Source of the DNA: Shewanella sp. VB17
Lineage (GTDB): Bacteria > Pseudomonadota > Gammaproteobacteria > Enterobacterales > Shewanellaceae
NCBI RefSeq assembly: GCF_013248905.1
Contig: NZ_JABRVS010000001.1
Span: 1,116,001-1,180,000, forward strand
Direction of reading: 5' to 3'
DNA: 64,000 nucleotides
Shown: piece after piece, positions 22,031 to 31,579 of the stretch
Position numbering within the stretch: position 1 is the stretch's first letter
Layout: every line of letters begins with the position of its first letter
The notes under the pieces: generated by a model
Told to the model about the DNA's origin: nothing
What the model saw: only the letters and a program-made list of their open reading frames with translations
Database searches by the model: none
Program-made: the position numbers and the translations under genes

Positions 22031-23137
22031 CTACCTATCGATGAAGCGTCGATGGGTGTGAATACTCATCAAAATACCGAAGCCAGTCATTAACGTTAGC
22101 ATGGAAGTGCCACCGTAACTAATTAGTGGTAAAGGCACCCCAACGACAGGTAATAAGCCTGATACCATACCAATGTTGACAAAAATATAAACAAAGAAAG
22201 TCAAGGTAATGCTTCCTGCTAACAAACGAGCGAAACTGGTTTGTGCCTGTGATGCGATGATTAAGCCTCGTCCTATAATATACAGATAGACGCTAAGTAA
22301 TAAAAAACTGCCTATTAAACCAAACTCTTCGCCAATGACAGCAAAGATAAAGTCAGTATGTCGTTCTGGTAAAAACTCTAATTGTGATTGGGTTCCGTCG
22401 AGCCAGCCTTTACCCAACATGCCGCCAGAACCAATAGCAATTTTTGATTGGATGATATGATAACCAGCCCCAAGAGGATCTTTTTCCGGATCGAGTAAAG
22501 TGAGTACGCGAGTACGTTGGTAATCATGCATCAAAAAAAACCACAATATAGGCAGCATAGCGACAATCACGGCAATAAAGCCACCCACAATTGCCCAACT
22601 CATTCCAGATAAGAAGAGTACAAAAATGCCAGAGGCGGCAACGAGAATCGAGGTACCAAGATCGGGTTGTTTAGCGATTAACAAAGTGGGTATTAATAAG
22701 AGGACACCAGCTCCTGCTAAGTAACGTTTTTTAGGAGGGAGTGGAAATTTACTGATGTACCATGCCATGGTGATAGGAAAGACTAATTTTATCACTTCCG
22801 AAGGCTGAAACTCCATAAATCCTAAGTTTAACCAGCGTTGTGCTCCTTTATTTATTGAGCCAAAAAAATGTACGCCTAGTAGTAATATTATGCCTGCAAC
22901 ATAAATAGGAAATGCCCAACGCCTTAACATTTCTGGATTAATTTGGGCGATGAGAAACATAATGAATAGGGATAATCCCATACGAAACAATTGGCGTTCC
23001 ATGATGGCGAAATCTTCACCACCTGCAGAGTAAATAACGAAAAGGCCAAAGCCCATCAATGTTAAAATTGCAAATAATAATGGCAAGTCAATATGCATAC
23101 GTTGCCAAATATTAGGCCTATGATTTTGTGAGGTCAT
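22031..23137 (-). CDS. rodA: Peptidoglycan glycosyltransferase RodA (SEDS)
   Basis: A 368-residue polytopic membrane protein of the SEDS family, close to E. coli RodA (370). Recognisable blocks are GAQRWLNLGFMEFQPSEVIKL, PDLGTS, the LEFLPERHTDFIFAVIGEEFG loop and the C-terminal PLPLISYGGTSMLTLM. It polymerises lipid II for lateral wall growth with PBP2. Its start overlaps the mrdA stop (TAATG), so the two are translationally coupled. Confidence 0.98.
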   Translation of the reverse strand: MTSQNHRPNIWQRMHIDLPLLFAILTLMGFGLFVIYSAGGEDFAIMERQLFRMGLSLFIMFLIAQINPEMLRRWAFPIYVAGIILLLGVHFFGSINKGAQRWLNLGFMEFQPSEVIKLVFPITMAWYISKFPLPPKKRYLAGAGVLLLIPTLLIAKQPDLGTSILVAASGIFVLFLSGMSWAIVGGFIAVIVAMLPILWFFLMHDYQRTRVLTLLDPEKDPLGAGYHIIQSKIAIGSGGMLGKGWLDGTQSQLEFLPERHTDFIFAVIGEEFGLIGSFLLLSVYLYIIGRGLIIASQAQTSFARLLAGSITLTFFVYIFVNIGMVSGLLPVVGVPLPLISYGGTSMLTLMTGFGILMSIHTHRRFIDR

Positions 23138-24990
23138 TATTTTTGCTCCAAACTATCTCGTAACATATATTCATCAAGCAGTGCTCTAGCCACAGGGCCT
23201 GCGTTAGCGCCTCCCCAACCAGCATTCTCAAGCACAACAGCGATGGCAATTTCAGGATTTTCGTAAGGAGCGTAAGCGATGACTAAAGCATTATCTCTAA
23301 AATGTTCTGATATGGCATCGGCATCATATTTTTCCCCTTCTGCGACACTAATGACTTGCGCTGTCCCCGTTTTCATTGCTGCGGTGTAGCTCGCATTTTT
23401 AAAGTGTTTCTTGTGTGCAGTGTCTCGCATCGCTTGATTGATGACGTCCCAGTTTTTTGCATTGTTAAGCTCAATGGGTGCATGCTCATCAATGGGTTTG
23501 GCAATTTGTAATGCGTTGTTTTTAATTGATTTAAGCAGATGGGGTGTGAAACGTTTGCCTCTGTTAGCCATAATAGCCGTTGCATTAGCCAACTGTAATG
23601 GTGTTGCTGTCCAATAACCTTGACCAATGCCGACTGATATCGTATCACCTATGTACCAAGGCTGATTGTAACGCATTTTTTTCCAGTCTTTCGAGGGCAT
23701 GATGCCTACGGACTCTTCGAAAATATCGATGCCAACACGTTCACCGAAGCCAAAAGGTTGCATAAAACTGGCTATTTTATTAACACCTGTTTTATAGGCT
23801 AAATCGTAAAAATAGGTATCACATGAACCAATCAACGCACTGGTGACATCAACCCAGCCATGTCCCCAACGTTTCCAGTCTCTGTATTTACGTTCGACGC
23901 CTGGTATTTGCCAAAAACCAGGATCCCAAATTCGTGTTTTGGGTGTGATTGTTTTTTCATCTAAACCAAGCAAAGCAAGAAAAGGTTTCACGGTTGATGC
24001 TGGCGCGTACTGACCCTTTGTCGCACGATTAATTAATGGGCGTGAAGGTGAATCAAGTAGTCCAGCGTAAGCGTTAGTGCTTATTCCGTTTACAAATAGG
24101 TTAGGATCGTAAGTTGGGCTTGAAAGCATAGCTAACACTCCACCATCGCGTGGATCAATCGCGACAATCGATCCACGACGTCCATCAAGGAGTGCTAATG
24201 CTTTCTTTTGGAGCTCGAGATCAAGTGTCAGATAGATGTCTTGCCCAGGAGTTGGGGGGACTGATTTTAGTATTCGGATCCTACGTCCACGGTTATTGAC
24301 TTCTTCTTCAAGGTGGCCGGGTTTACCATGAAGTAAGTCTTCATAGAATTTCTCTATGCCTTGTTTGCCAATATATTTGGTGCCCACATAGTTTTTCCAT
24401 TCACCACTTTGTTGTAATACTTGTTTGTCTTTGTCATTGATCCGGCCGACATAACCTAGGGCATGTGTTATCAGACCGTTGTAAGGGTAATGGCGTTTTA
24501 GGCCTGCAACAACAGATATTCCCGGAAATTTATGTTGGTTAACACTAAAGACAGCAACTTGCTCTTCTGTAACATGACTTTTAAGTGTTAATGGTTTAAA
24601 GCGTCGATGGTATTTAAGTGATTTAATAAAGTCATCTTGTTCATCGCTACTAATGGAAATAATGTTGCTGAGTTGAGCTAATGTTGCTGGAATGTCGTTA
24701 ACTTTTTCAGGGATCAGCTCTAAGGCGAAAAATGGTTGATTTTCAGCGAGAAGATGACCATTGCGGTCATAAATCAGCCCGCGGTTCGGTGCGACCGGAA
24801 TAACTCTGATACGATTATCATTAGAGCGAGTTTCGTAATCGGTATATGAAAGTATTTGGAGGTGATATAAGTTACTTAGTAATATCCCTAATAAAGTCAC
24901 TACGCAAACAAAAGTAAACAAGGCTCTTCGTTTGAAAAGCGAGGCTTCTGCTACGTGGTCATGCATCGTTATCCGCTTGTTTGGCGTCAC
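23137..24990 (-). CDS. mrdA: Penicillin-binding protein 2 (transpeptidase)
   Basis: 617 residues with one N-terminal membrane anchor (about 24-45), a dimerisation domain with the GLIYDRNG motif, and the transpeptidase domain with S332-T-V-K335 and the late KTGTAQV. It crosslinks the glycan that RodA makes during elongation. The start is uncertain: GTG at 24990 has GGAG 9 nt upstream, while an ATG at 24966 with a weaker site would give a protein eight residues shorter. Confidence 0.97.
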   Translation of the reverse strand: MTPNKRITMHDHVAEASLFKRRALFTFVCVVTLLGILLSNLYHLQILSYTDYETRSNDNRIRVIPVAPNRGLIYDRNGHLLAENQPFFALELIPEKVNDIPATLAQLSNIISISSDEQDDFIKSLKYHRRFKPLTLKSHVTEEQVAVFSVNQHKFPGISVVAGLKRHYPYNGLITHALGYVGRINDKDKQVLQQSGEWKNYVGTKYIGKQGIEKFYEDLLHGKPGHLEEEVNNRGRRIRILKSVPPTPGQDIYLTLDLELQKKALALLDGRRGSIVAIDPRDGGVLAMLSSPTYDPNLFVNGISTNAYAGLLDSPSRPLINRATKGQYAPASTVKPFLALLGLDEKTITPKTRIWDPGFWQIPGVERKYRDWKRWGHGWVDVTSALIGSCDTYFYDLAYKTGVNKIASFMQPFGFGERVGIDIFEESVGIMPSKDWKKMRYNQPWYIGDTISVGIGQGYWTATPLQLANATAIMANRGKRFTPHLLKSIKNNALQIAKPIDEHAPIELNNAKNWDVINQAMRDTAHKKHFKNASYTAAMKTGTAQVISVAEGEKYDADAISEHFRDNALVIAYAPYENPEIAIAVVLENAGWGGANAGPVARALLDEYMLRDSLEQK

Positions 24991-25072
24991 TTACATTTTC
25001 TCCAGCTTAGCAATAAGCACTGGGTACATTGCTTCACTTAAGGCTTGAATTAGTTTTAAGCTAATCCCCTTA

Positions 25073-25543
25073 CTATTCTCTATGGTAAGGGTGATTAGTG
25101 TTAACGCTCCATGCTCGATAGAGGCTTTCAGCAATAAGGACTCTCACTAATGGGTGAGGTAATGTTAGAGCAGATAAGCACCAACTTTGGTTTGCAGCGT
25201 GTTTACATGAGGGAGCGAGACCTTCTGGGCCACCGATAAGCAGACTGACGTCTCGTCCATCAAGTTGCCAACGACTTAACTGATTGGCTAGCTCTGGTGT
25301 TGTCCATGTTTTACCTGGAAGATCTAAACTAACAATGTGGTTTCCTTTTGGGATCGCAGCTAACATTAATTCGCCTTCTTTATTGAGAATTCGAGTTATA
25401 TCAGCATTTTTCCCTCTTTTTCCAGCTTGGACCTCTACCAATTCGAGTGCCATGTCTCTAGGAAATCGGCGTTGATATTCCTTGAAACCTGCGGTGACCC
25501 AATCTGGCATACGTGTGCCTACCGCAACAAGTTGGATCTTCAT
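25073..25543 (-). CDS. rlmH: 23S rRNA (pseudouridine1915-N3)-methyltransferase
   Basis: A 156-residue SPOUT methyltransferase. The knotted C-terminal S-adenosylmethionine site is visible as [11 protein letters not shown] and [24 protein letters not shown], and the protein ends NTNHPYHRE, where YHRE is the conserved tail. It methylates the pseudouridine at 1915 in helix 69 on 70S ribosomes. It overlaps rsfS by one base. Confidence 0.98.
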   Translation of the reverse strand: MKIQLVAVGTRMPDWVTAGFKEYQRRFPRDMALELVEVQAGKRGKNADITRILNKEGELMLAAIPKGNHIVSLDLPGKTWTTPELANQLSRWQLDGRDVSLLIGGPEGLAPSCKHAANQSWCLSALTLPHPLVRVLIAESLYRAWSVNTNHPYHRE

Positions 25544-25872
25544 TAAACTGGCTTTTCAGTCCATAACTTTTCAAGCTCATAGAAATCACGCGTTTTATCT
25601 TGCATCACATGAAGGATAACATCACCAAGATCAACAAGTACCCACTCACTGCTTTCACGGCCTTCAACACCATTGATGTGAAGATTAGCACGCTTAGCTT
25701 CAACTACTAAATTTTCAGCAATTGCTTTCACGTGAGTTTTTGATGTTCCTGAACAAACAACCATAAAATCAGCTATGTTAGAACGTTCTGAAATGTCTAA
25801 AACAACGACATCTTTTGCTTTTAAATCTTCGACCTTGTCGATTACAAACTGCTTTAGCTCGGCGCTTTCCAC
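25543..25872 (-). CDS. rsfS: Ribosomal silencing factor RsfS
   Basis: A 109-residue protein of the RsfS/Iojap family. It binds L14 and blocks subunit joining in starvation. Conserved blocks are [42 protein letters not shown] and the C-terminal FYELEKLW. It is cotranscribed with rlmH, the usual pairing. Confidence 0.97.
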   Translation of the reverse strand: MESAELKQFVIDKVEDLKAKDVVVLDISERSNIADFMVVCSGTSKTHVKAIAENLVVEAKRANLHINGVEGRESSEWVLVDLGDVILHVMQDKTRDFYELEKLWTEKPV

Positions 25873-25981
25873 GCGTTATTCCTTAATAAATTTTGACAGC
25901 GCAGTAGTATAACATCTAATGACACATCTCATAAGTGATTGCAGGCATAGAAATGTAATTTGATTGGGAAATAGCTTAAAC

Positions 25982-26611
25982 TCATGTTTGATACAGGTTT
26001 TTATCTCTAATATATTGAATGATTATAGCAGGTAAAGCTGTAGTCATGATGATTCCCTGTGAGAGCTGCTGGCGGATTTCAGTGGATGAGTATGCTTGTG
26101 GTGTGATTTGGATTGGAATAATGAGGCCTGATTTTTGATCTGAAATATCCACAGGGGATGATTTTCTCAGATGGTATTCATCTAGAATTTCATTATCAGG
26201 TAACAAACTCCAACCTTGACGTTGGCAGACGACGATGTGGCATAATCTAAACAGCGATTGCCATTTATACCAGTGGGTGAGTGACACCAGTGAGTCCATA
26301 CCCATAATGAAATAAAACTCATGACTTGGATGAGTTTTAGTTAACTGTTCCAGCGTTGTCACTAAATAAGAGGGGGATGCTCGCTTGGCTTCAATGTCAC
26401 ACAATTCAAGTTCATCATGTTCATCACAAATGAGCTGTGTCATTGCCAAGCGATGTTGAGTACTGACCGATGTCGAGCTTTTATGAGGAGGTTTGTGGTT
26501 AGGCATTAACCAAATTTTATCTAAATTAAGTTGCTGTTTAACTTCGAGTGCAGGGCGAATATGACCAAAATGTATTGGATCGAATGTACCACCTAAAATA
26601 CCGATACGCAT
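25982..26611 (-). CDS. nadD: Nicotinate-nucleotide adenylyltransferase
   Basis: About 209 residues. GGTFDPIHFGH is the nucleotidyltransferase HxGH signature, and SSTEIRQQL is the C-terminal ATP-binding motif. It adenylates nicotinate mononucleotide to deamido-NAD. I place the start at MRIGILGG (26611), where the family begins; an in-frame ATG at 26632 would add seven residues and overlap holA by 14 bases. It follows holA directly. Confidence 0.95.
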   Translation of the reverse strand: MRIGILGGTFDPIHFGHIRPALEVKQQLNLDKIWLMPNHKPPHKSSTSVSTQHRLAMTQLICDEHDELELCDIEAKRASPSYLVTTLEQLTKTHPSHEFYFIMGMDSLVSLTHWYKWQSLFRLCHIVVCQRQGWSLLPDNEILDEYHLRKSSPVDISDQKSGLIIPIQITPQAYSSTEIRQQLSQGIIMTTALPAIIIQYIRDKNLYQT

Positions 26612-26618
26612 AAGCTCA

Positions 26619-27659
26619 TTATACCTTTTCATTTAGTTCGATATGAGCAAGTAATCGATGTGCGTTGGGATCGAAAAGCAAACTTAGGTGGCTTATACCT
26701 GTCCAATCTTCGATGCCTTGCTGCTTAAGTTTAAGTTCGATAGCAGATGTACTTGCTAGTAACTTTTCTATATGGACTAAGTGAAGCCTGTTGAGTGCTG
26801 ATTGGTATAATGATTTACGTTTATCCCATATTCTTAGCTTACTCCATAAGGGTTGCAATGGTTGATGACTGTCCTGTGTTATTTTTAGCTGTAGTAGTAT
26901 AGAGAGCTCTTTAAAAATACCCCATAATATGATTGGCATTGCAACTCCCTCAGCTTTGAGTTGGGAGATAATGTGTAGTGCTTTATCTTGTTGATTATTG
27001 AGCATGGCATCGGTTAACAGAAACACGTTAAAACGAGACTGATCTTCAAAATAGGATGCGAGTTGACTGCTATCAATTTGAGTCGTCGGGCTTAATAGCT
27101 GTAAAAGTTTTAAGGATTGCTCAGCCGCTAATAAATTGCCTTCATATAAATCGTATAGCATTTCTCTAGCATCGCGGGTAAGTGTGAGGGCAAAGTGAGT
27201 TATTCGCTCATCGAGCCAGCGTTGAAATTGACTCCCCTCTGGAGTAATGCACGGAACATAGATGCTGTGTGCATCTAATGTTTTAAACCATTTACTCTTA
27301 GTTTGTTCCGCTGTGAGCTTAGGCCCTGTGATGATGAGAAGAACATCTGGATTAGGTATTTGCATTAAGTGCTGTAAAACCGTACTGCCTTCACTCCCTG
27401 GTTTTGCTTGAGGTAAAATGACTTCGATGATACGTCGACTTGAGAATAAACTCATGGTTTGCCATTGCTCTGTGAGGTCATTCCAATTAAAGCCCGTTTC
27501 TTGAGTCAACTGTATTTTTTCTTCAAAGCCTTCTTTTTTAGCTTGAGCGTAAAGATGATTTAGGCTGGTATCGCATAGCCATGGATCGTTACCAAAGACA
27601 AGATAGCATTGTTTCAGTGGTGTGAGATGAAGTAAAAGTTTATCTGGGTATATCCGCAT
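26619..27659 (-). CDS. holA: DNA polymerase III delta subunit
   Basis: About 346 residues, the usual HolA length. The start region MRIYPDKLLLHL and CYLVFGNDPWLCD match the clamp-loader delta subunit, which opens the beta clamp. ATG at 27659 has AAGG 7 nt upstream, better placed than the in-frame TTG at 27662. It sits between lptE and nadD as in E. coli. Confidence 0.95.
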   Translation of the reverse strand: MRIYPDKLLLHLTPLKQCYLVFGNDPWLCDTSLNHLYAQAKKEGFEEKIQLTQETGFNWNDLTEQWQTMSLFSSRRIIEVILPQAKPGSEGSTVLQHLMQIPNPDVLLIITGPKLTAEQTKSKWFKTLDAHSIYVPCITPEGSQFQRWLDERITHFALTLTRDAREMLYDLYEGNLLAAEQSLKLLQLLSPTTQIDSSQLASYFEDQSRFNVFLLTDAMLNNQQDKALHIISQLKAEGVAMPIILWGIFKELSILLQLKITQDSHQPLQPLWSKLRIWDKRKSLYQSALNRLHLVHIEKLLASTSAIELKLKQQGIEDWTGISHLSLLFDPNAHRLLAHIELNEKV

Positions 27660-27716
27660 CAAATTACCTTAAAAAATGAGATGTGCAGCCCCTAACAGGA
27701 CTGTCACATCTAAGCC

Positions 27717-28211
27717 TCAATTAACCTCTATGGTAGCGAGAGTTTGAATTATTTGGTCTGCAGCTTGAATACGCATTTCTTTTAACAAGATCTCCATTTC
27801 ACGACTTTTTGCCAGAGCAGTGCGAGGATCATCTAGATAATCTCTTTTAATATCAACATTAAATTGTTGAGAATCTTGTTCTGGAAGCGTGACGGTAAAG
27901 GTAACATGATAGGCGAGCTCATACTCTGCTACATTGCCTGTAGGGTAAAGAGATAGTGTCGTCCTATCAAGAGAGTCTGTTATTAGCTGTAATTTTGGTG
28001 TGTCATTGCTCTCTTTTACTAACGTAATATTGTTGAGTCGTAAACGTTCACGGACTAAACGTGTGAGTTGACTATACTGATCTTGGCTGCTCAAATGCAG
28101 GGTTGTTAACTGCTCTGGTATCGAGTAGTTTCCTTGAAGTTTAAAGCCGCAACCAGCGCTAAGTAACACGCTTAGGGCTATGATGGTAAAACATATGCGT
28201 TTGATGAGCAT
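27717..28211 (-). CDS. lptE: LPS-assembly lipoprotein LptE
   Basis: A 164-residue lipoprotein with lipobox SAGC and the family start CGFKLQGNYSIPEQLTTLHL. LptE plugs the LptD barrel in the outer membrane and helps insert lipopolysaccharide. It lies downstream of leuS, its standard place. Its partner lptD is in this window at 60.5 kb. Confidence 0.95.
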   Translation of the reverse strand: MLIKRICFTIIALSVLLSAGCGFKLQGNYSIPEQLTTLHLSSQDQYSQLTRLVRERLRLNNITLVKESNDTPKLQLITDSLDRTTLSLYPTGNVAEYELAYHVTFTVTLPEQDSQQFNVDIKRDYLDDPRTALAKSREMEILLKEMRIQAADQIIQTLATIEVN

Positions 28212-28342
28212 AAGCTAAGTATTTATTCCTTTATACAATGTTTCTTGGCCATGACATGAAGCTAAACATTCATCGTCATGATGATTGCCAAACTTTTGCG
28301 TGTTATTTGCATCAGTTTGGCATTGATTTATTTCAGACTGTT

Positions 28343-30934
28343 TTAGTTAGCCACGATGTTGAGCAATTTGCCCGGTACATAGATGACTTTACGGACTATT
28401 TTCCCCTCGGTATGTTTAATCACCCCTTCCTCTGCGTGACCTAGTGCTTCAACCGTTTCTTGTGTGGCATCTGCGGGGACGGTAATTTTAGCGCGTAGCT
28501 TACCGTTTACTTGAACAATGATAAGTTTGCTGTCTTCGACAAGAGCAGACTTATCAGCTTCTGGCCAGCGTGCATCTTCAATGCTCTTAGAATTACCCAG
28601 TTCATTCCATAAACGAAAACTCGTGTGTGGAATGATGGGGTAAAGTAAGCGAACAACAGCTGATAGTACTTCTTGCATTAGAGCTCGGTCTTGTGGTGTG
28701 TCAGACGGGGCTTTGTGAAGGCGATTCATCAGCTCCATTACAGATGCGATGGCAGTATTGAACATTTGACGACGCTCAATATCATCACTTACTTTAACAA
28801 TGGTCTTATGCAGTTCACGACGTAGCTCTTTTTGCTTAGTATCAAGAGAGGTGATATCTAATGATGCAGTAGCGCCTTTTGTAACGTGGTCATGTGCGAC
28901 TTTCCACAAACGTTTGATAAAGCGGTGTGCACCTTCAACACTGGATTCTTGCCATTCAAGTGTTAGCTCTGGCGGCGCTGCAAACATCATAAATAAACGC
29001 ACTGTATCTGCGCCATACTTATCCACCATTTCTTGCGGGTCGATACCATTGTTTTTAGATTTTGACATTTTACTCATGCCAGTATAAACAAGTGCATTAC
29101 CTTGGTTATCAATGGCTTTAAGGATCCGACCTTTATCGTCAGTTTCTTGTACTGTCACATCAGATGGTGAGACCCATACTCGGGTACCTTTTTCATTGTT
29201 ATAGTAAAAAGTATCGGCTAATACCATCCCTTGAGTCAGTAGGCGTTTTGCTGGTTCATCTGAGTTAACCAGATCCATATCACGCAACAATTTATGAAAA
29301 AATCTGAAGTACAGTAAGTGCATGCACGCATGCTCAATACCACCGACATACTGATCTACGGGTAACCAGTAGTTCGCCTTGGCTGGATCTAACATCTCAT
29401 CGGCATGAGGACTACAGTAACGTGCGTAGTACCAAGATGATTCCATAAAGGTATCAAAAGTATCAGTTTCTTTAAAAGCTTCTTGGCCATTAATTTGGGT
29501 TTTAGCCCACTCTTTATTGGCCTTGATTGGGCTCTGAATGCCATCCATGACCACATCTTCAGGAAGAATGACAGGTAGCTGATCTTCAGGTGTTGCTACG
29601 ACGGTTCCATCAGCAAGAGTCACCATAGGGATGGGGGCTCCCCAGTAACGCTGACGAGAGACTCCCCAGTCACGTAAACGGAAGTTAACTTGGCGTTTGC
29701 CTTTTCCTTCAAGGGTTAGCTTGGCATCAATGACATCGAATGCAGTTTGAAAGTCCAGACCGTCTAATTCAGGGAACGTGTCTCCAGAGTTAAATACAAT
29801 GCCTTTTTCGGTATAAGCTTCTTGGCTAATATCGAGTTCACTATCATGTGGCTTAATGACACCTTCAATTGCTAAGTCGTATTTAATCGCAAATTCATAA
29901 TCACGTTGATCGTGTGCAGGTACAGACATTACCGCACCAGTACCGTAATTCATTAGAACGAAGTTAGCCGCCCAGATGGGGACTTGCTTCCCTGTTAATG
30001 GGTGAATGGCAAACAGTCCCGTTGCAACGCCTTTCTTTTCCATTGCAGCCATCGCGGCTTCTGTAGTATCAGCGTTTTTACATTCTTCGATAAATGCTGT
30101 AAGTTTTGGATTATTCTTGGCCGCTTGCTCAGCTAAAGGGTGACCCGCAGCAATGGCGACATAAGTCACTCCCATAACCGTGTCTGGGCGAGTGGTATAA
30201 ATGTCGAAGGATTCACTGCTATCGGCAACTTGGAACGTCATCTCAATGCCTTCACTACGGCCAATCCAGTTACGTTGCATGCTCTTAACTTGTTCAGGCC
30301 ATTCGTCCAGTTTATCAAGGTCTGTTAGCAGTTCATCGGCATAATCGGTGATCTTGATGAACCACTGAGGGATCTCTTTTTGTACGACTTCAGTGTCGCA
30401 ACGCCAACAGCAACCATCTTGCACTTGTTCATTAGCTAAAACGGTTTCATCGTTTGGGCACCAGTTTACAGAAGCTGTCTTTTTGTAAACTAACCCCTTT
30501 TCATAAAGTTTAGTGAAAAACCATTGTTCCCAACGGTAATATTCAGGAGTACAAGTGGCTATTTCACGGCTCCAGTCATAACCGAAACCCAGCATTTTCA
30601 GCTGGTTTTTCATATAATCGATATTTTCATAGGTCCAAGGTGCAGGTGCCGTGCTATTTTTTATTGCTGCATTTTCAGCCGGTAAACCAAATGAATCCCA
30701 ACCGATAGGTTGTAAGACATTTTTTCCTTGTAGGCGTTGGTAACGGGCTACAACGTCACCTATAGTGTAGTTGCGAACATGACCCATGTGCAGACGTCCC
30801 GAAGGGTATGGAAACATAGAGAGACAATAAAATTTCTCTTTACTTTCATCTTCAGTAACTTCAAACGTTTTCATGTCTTGCCAGTGCTGCTGCACTTTTG
30901 CTTCAATTTCTGAAGGTTGATATTGCTCTTGCAT
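28343..30934 (-). CDS. leuS: Leucyl-tRNA synthetase
   Basis: 863 residues. Class I signatures are HMGH in [12 protein letters not shown] (near residue 50) and KMSKSKNN (near 620). The CP1 editing domain lies between, with a conserved threonine-rich segment and the [16 protein letters not shown] block. It charges tRNA-Leu. ATG at 30934 follows a GGAAA site; the upstream TTG is not needed. It begins the lptE-holA-nadD transcription unit. Confidence 0.98.
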   Translation of the reverse strand: MQEQYQPSEIEAKVQQHWQDMKTFEVTEDESKEKFYCLSMFPYPSGRLHMGHVRNYTIGDVVARYQRLQGKNVLQPIGWDSFGLPAENAAIKNSTAPAPWTYENIDYMKNQLKMLGFGYDWSREIATCTPEYYRWEQWFFTKLYEKGLVYKKTASVNWCPNDETVLANEQVQDGCCWRCDTEVVQKEIPQWFIKITDYADELLTDLDKLDEWPEQVKSMQRNWIGRSEGIEMTFQVADSSESFDIYTTRPDTVMGVTYVAIAAGHPLAEQAAKNNPKLTAFIEECKNADTTEAAMAAMEKKGVATGLFAIHPLTGKQVPIWAANFVLMNYGTGAVMSVPAHDQRDYEFAIKYDLAIEGVIKPHDSELDISQEAYTEKGIVFNSGDTFPELDGLDFQTAFDVIDAKLTLEGKGKRQVNFRLRDWGVSRQRYWGAPIPMVTLADGTVVATPEDQLPVILPEDVVMDGIQSPIKANKEWAKTQINGQEAFKETDTFDTFMESSWYYARYCSPHADEMLDPAKANYWLPVDQYVGGIEHACMHLLYFRFFHKLLRDMDLVNSDEPAKRLLTQGMVLADTFYYNNEKGTRVWVSPSDVTVQETDDKGRILKAIDNQGNALVYTGMSKMSKSKNNGIDPQEMVDKYGADTVRLFMMFAAPPELTLEWQESSVEGAHRFIKRLWKVAHDHVTKGATASLDITSLDTKQKELRRELHKTIVKVSDDIERRQMFNTAIASVMELMNRLHKAPSDTPQDRALMQEVLSAVVRLLYPIIPHTSFRLWNELGNSKSIEDARWPEADKSALVEDSKLIIVQVNGKLRAKITVPADATQETVEALGHAEEGVIKHTEGKIVRKVIYVPGKLLNIVAN

Positions 30935-31055
30935 CAATATTTCCCGGCCATGTAGCCCATTATTTGATTTTGCGCACTTTTCCGCGCGAGGTTAGTATGC
31001 ATAGAATAAACTAGAAGTGAGTCATTAAAAAGGTTCTGATGAAGGAGTATTGAAT

Positions 31056-31556
31056 ATGAGTTCAAGAGCTACGCAATTATTATCGCTTTATGAAGCGCTA
31101 TTAGCGCAAGTAAAAGCAGACTATGCTAACGATAACACTATGACAATTAAAGGGTTGTTCTCTGTTATTACCAATAGGAAAGAATTTCTTTCTCTTAAAG
31201 AACAGACTAAAGAAGACGAGTTAGCTTTAGTTGAACAATTTTTGAAACGTGATATAGCTAGCTATTTGCATGAGAAAAATGATACTGACTTGAGCCACAG
31301 TCCTACGATGATCACGGTTGAAAATACCGTTTGGCATTGGTTGAGCGGTATGACTGATCGTAGCCAAATTGAGTGGCATGAAGTGTTGCAAGACTTTAAA
31401 CATGGGGGTGTCTATACAAGTGGTGAAATCGTGGGCCAAGGCAACATGGTATGCGTGCATTGTACTAATGAGATGCGTATCGAGTACCCAGGTGTTATCC
31501 CTGACTGTCCAGAGTGCGATGGAAGTGAGTTTACTCGGGAGGCTCTTGCTCCCTAA
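31056..31556 (+). CDS. ybeL: Zinc-ribbon protein, YbeL/DUF1451 family
   Basis: About 166 residues. A helical N-terminal part is followed by VYTSGEIVGQGNMVCVHC and CPECDGSEF, whose four cysteines (CVHC and CPEC) form a zinc ribbon. Similarity to E. coli YbeL extends to the W-HEVLQDFKHGGVYTSGE block. Function is unknown. ATG at 31056 has GAAGGAG 8 nt upstream. It is divergent from leuS, as in other gammaproteobacteria. Confidence 0.9.
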   Translation: MSSRATQLLSLYEALLAQVKADYANDNTMTIKGLFSVITNRKEFLSLKEQTKEDELALVEQFLKRDIASYLHEKNDTDLSHSPTMITVENTVWHWLSGMTDRSQIEWHEVLQDFKHGGVYTSGEIVGQGNMVCVHCTNEMRIEYPGVIPDCPECDGSEFTREALAP

Positions 31557-31579
31557 TTTAGCGAGTTAACATGTGAACG

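Noticed and set aside
28238..28444. 68-codon plus-strand ORF between lptE and leuS
   Set aside because: Its second half is antisense to leuS and it has no motif.
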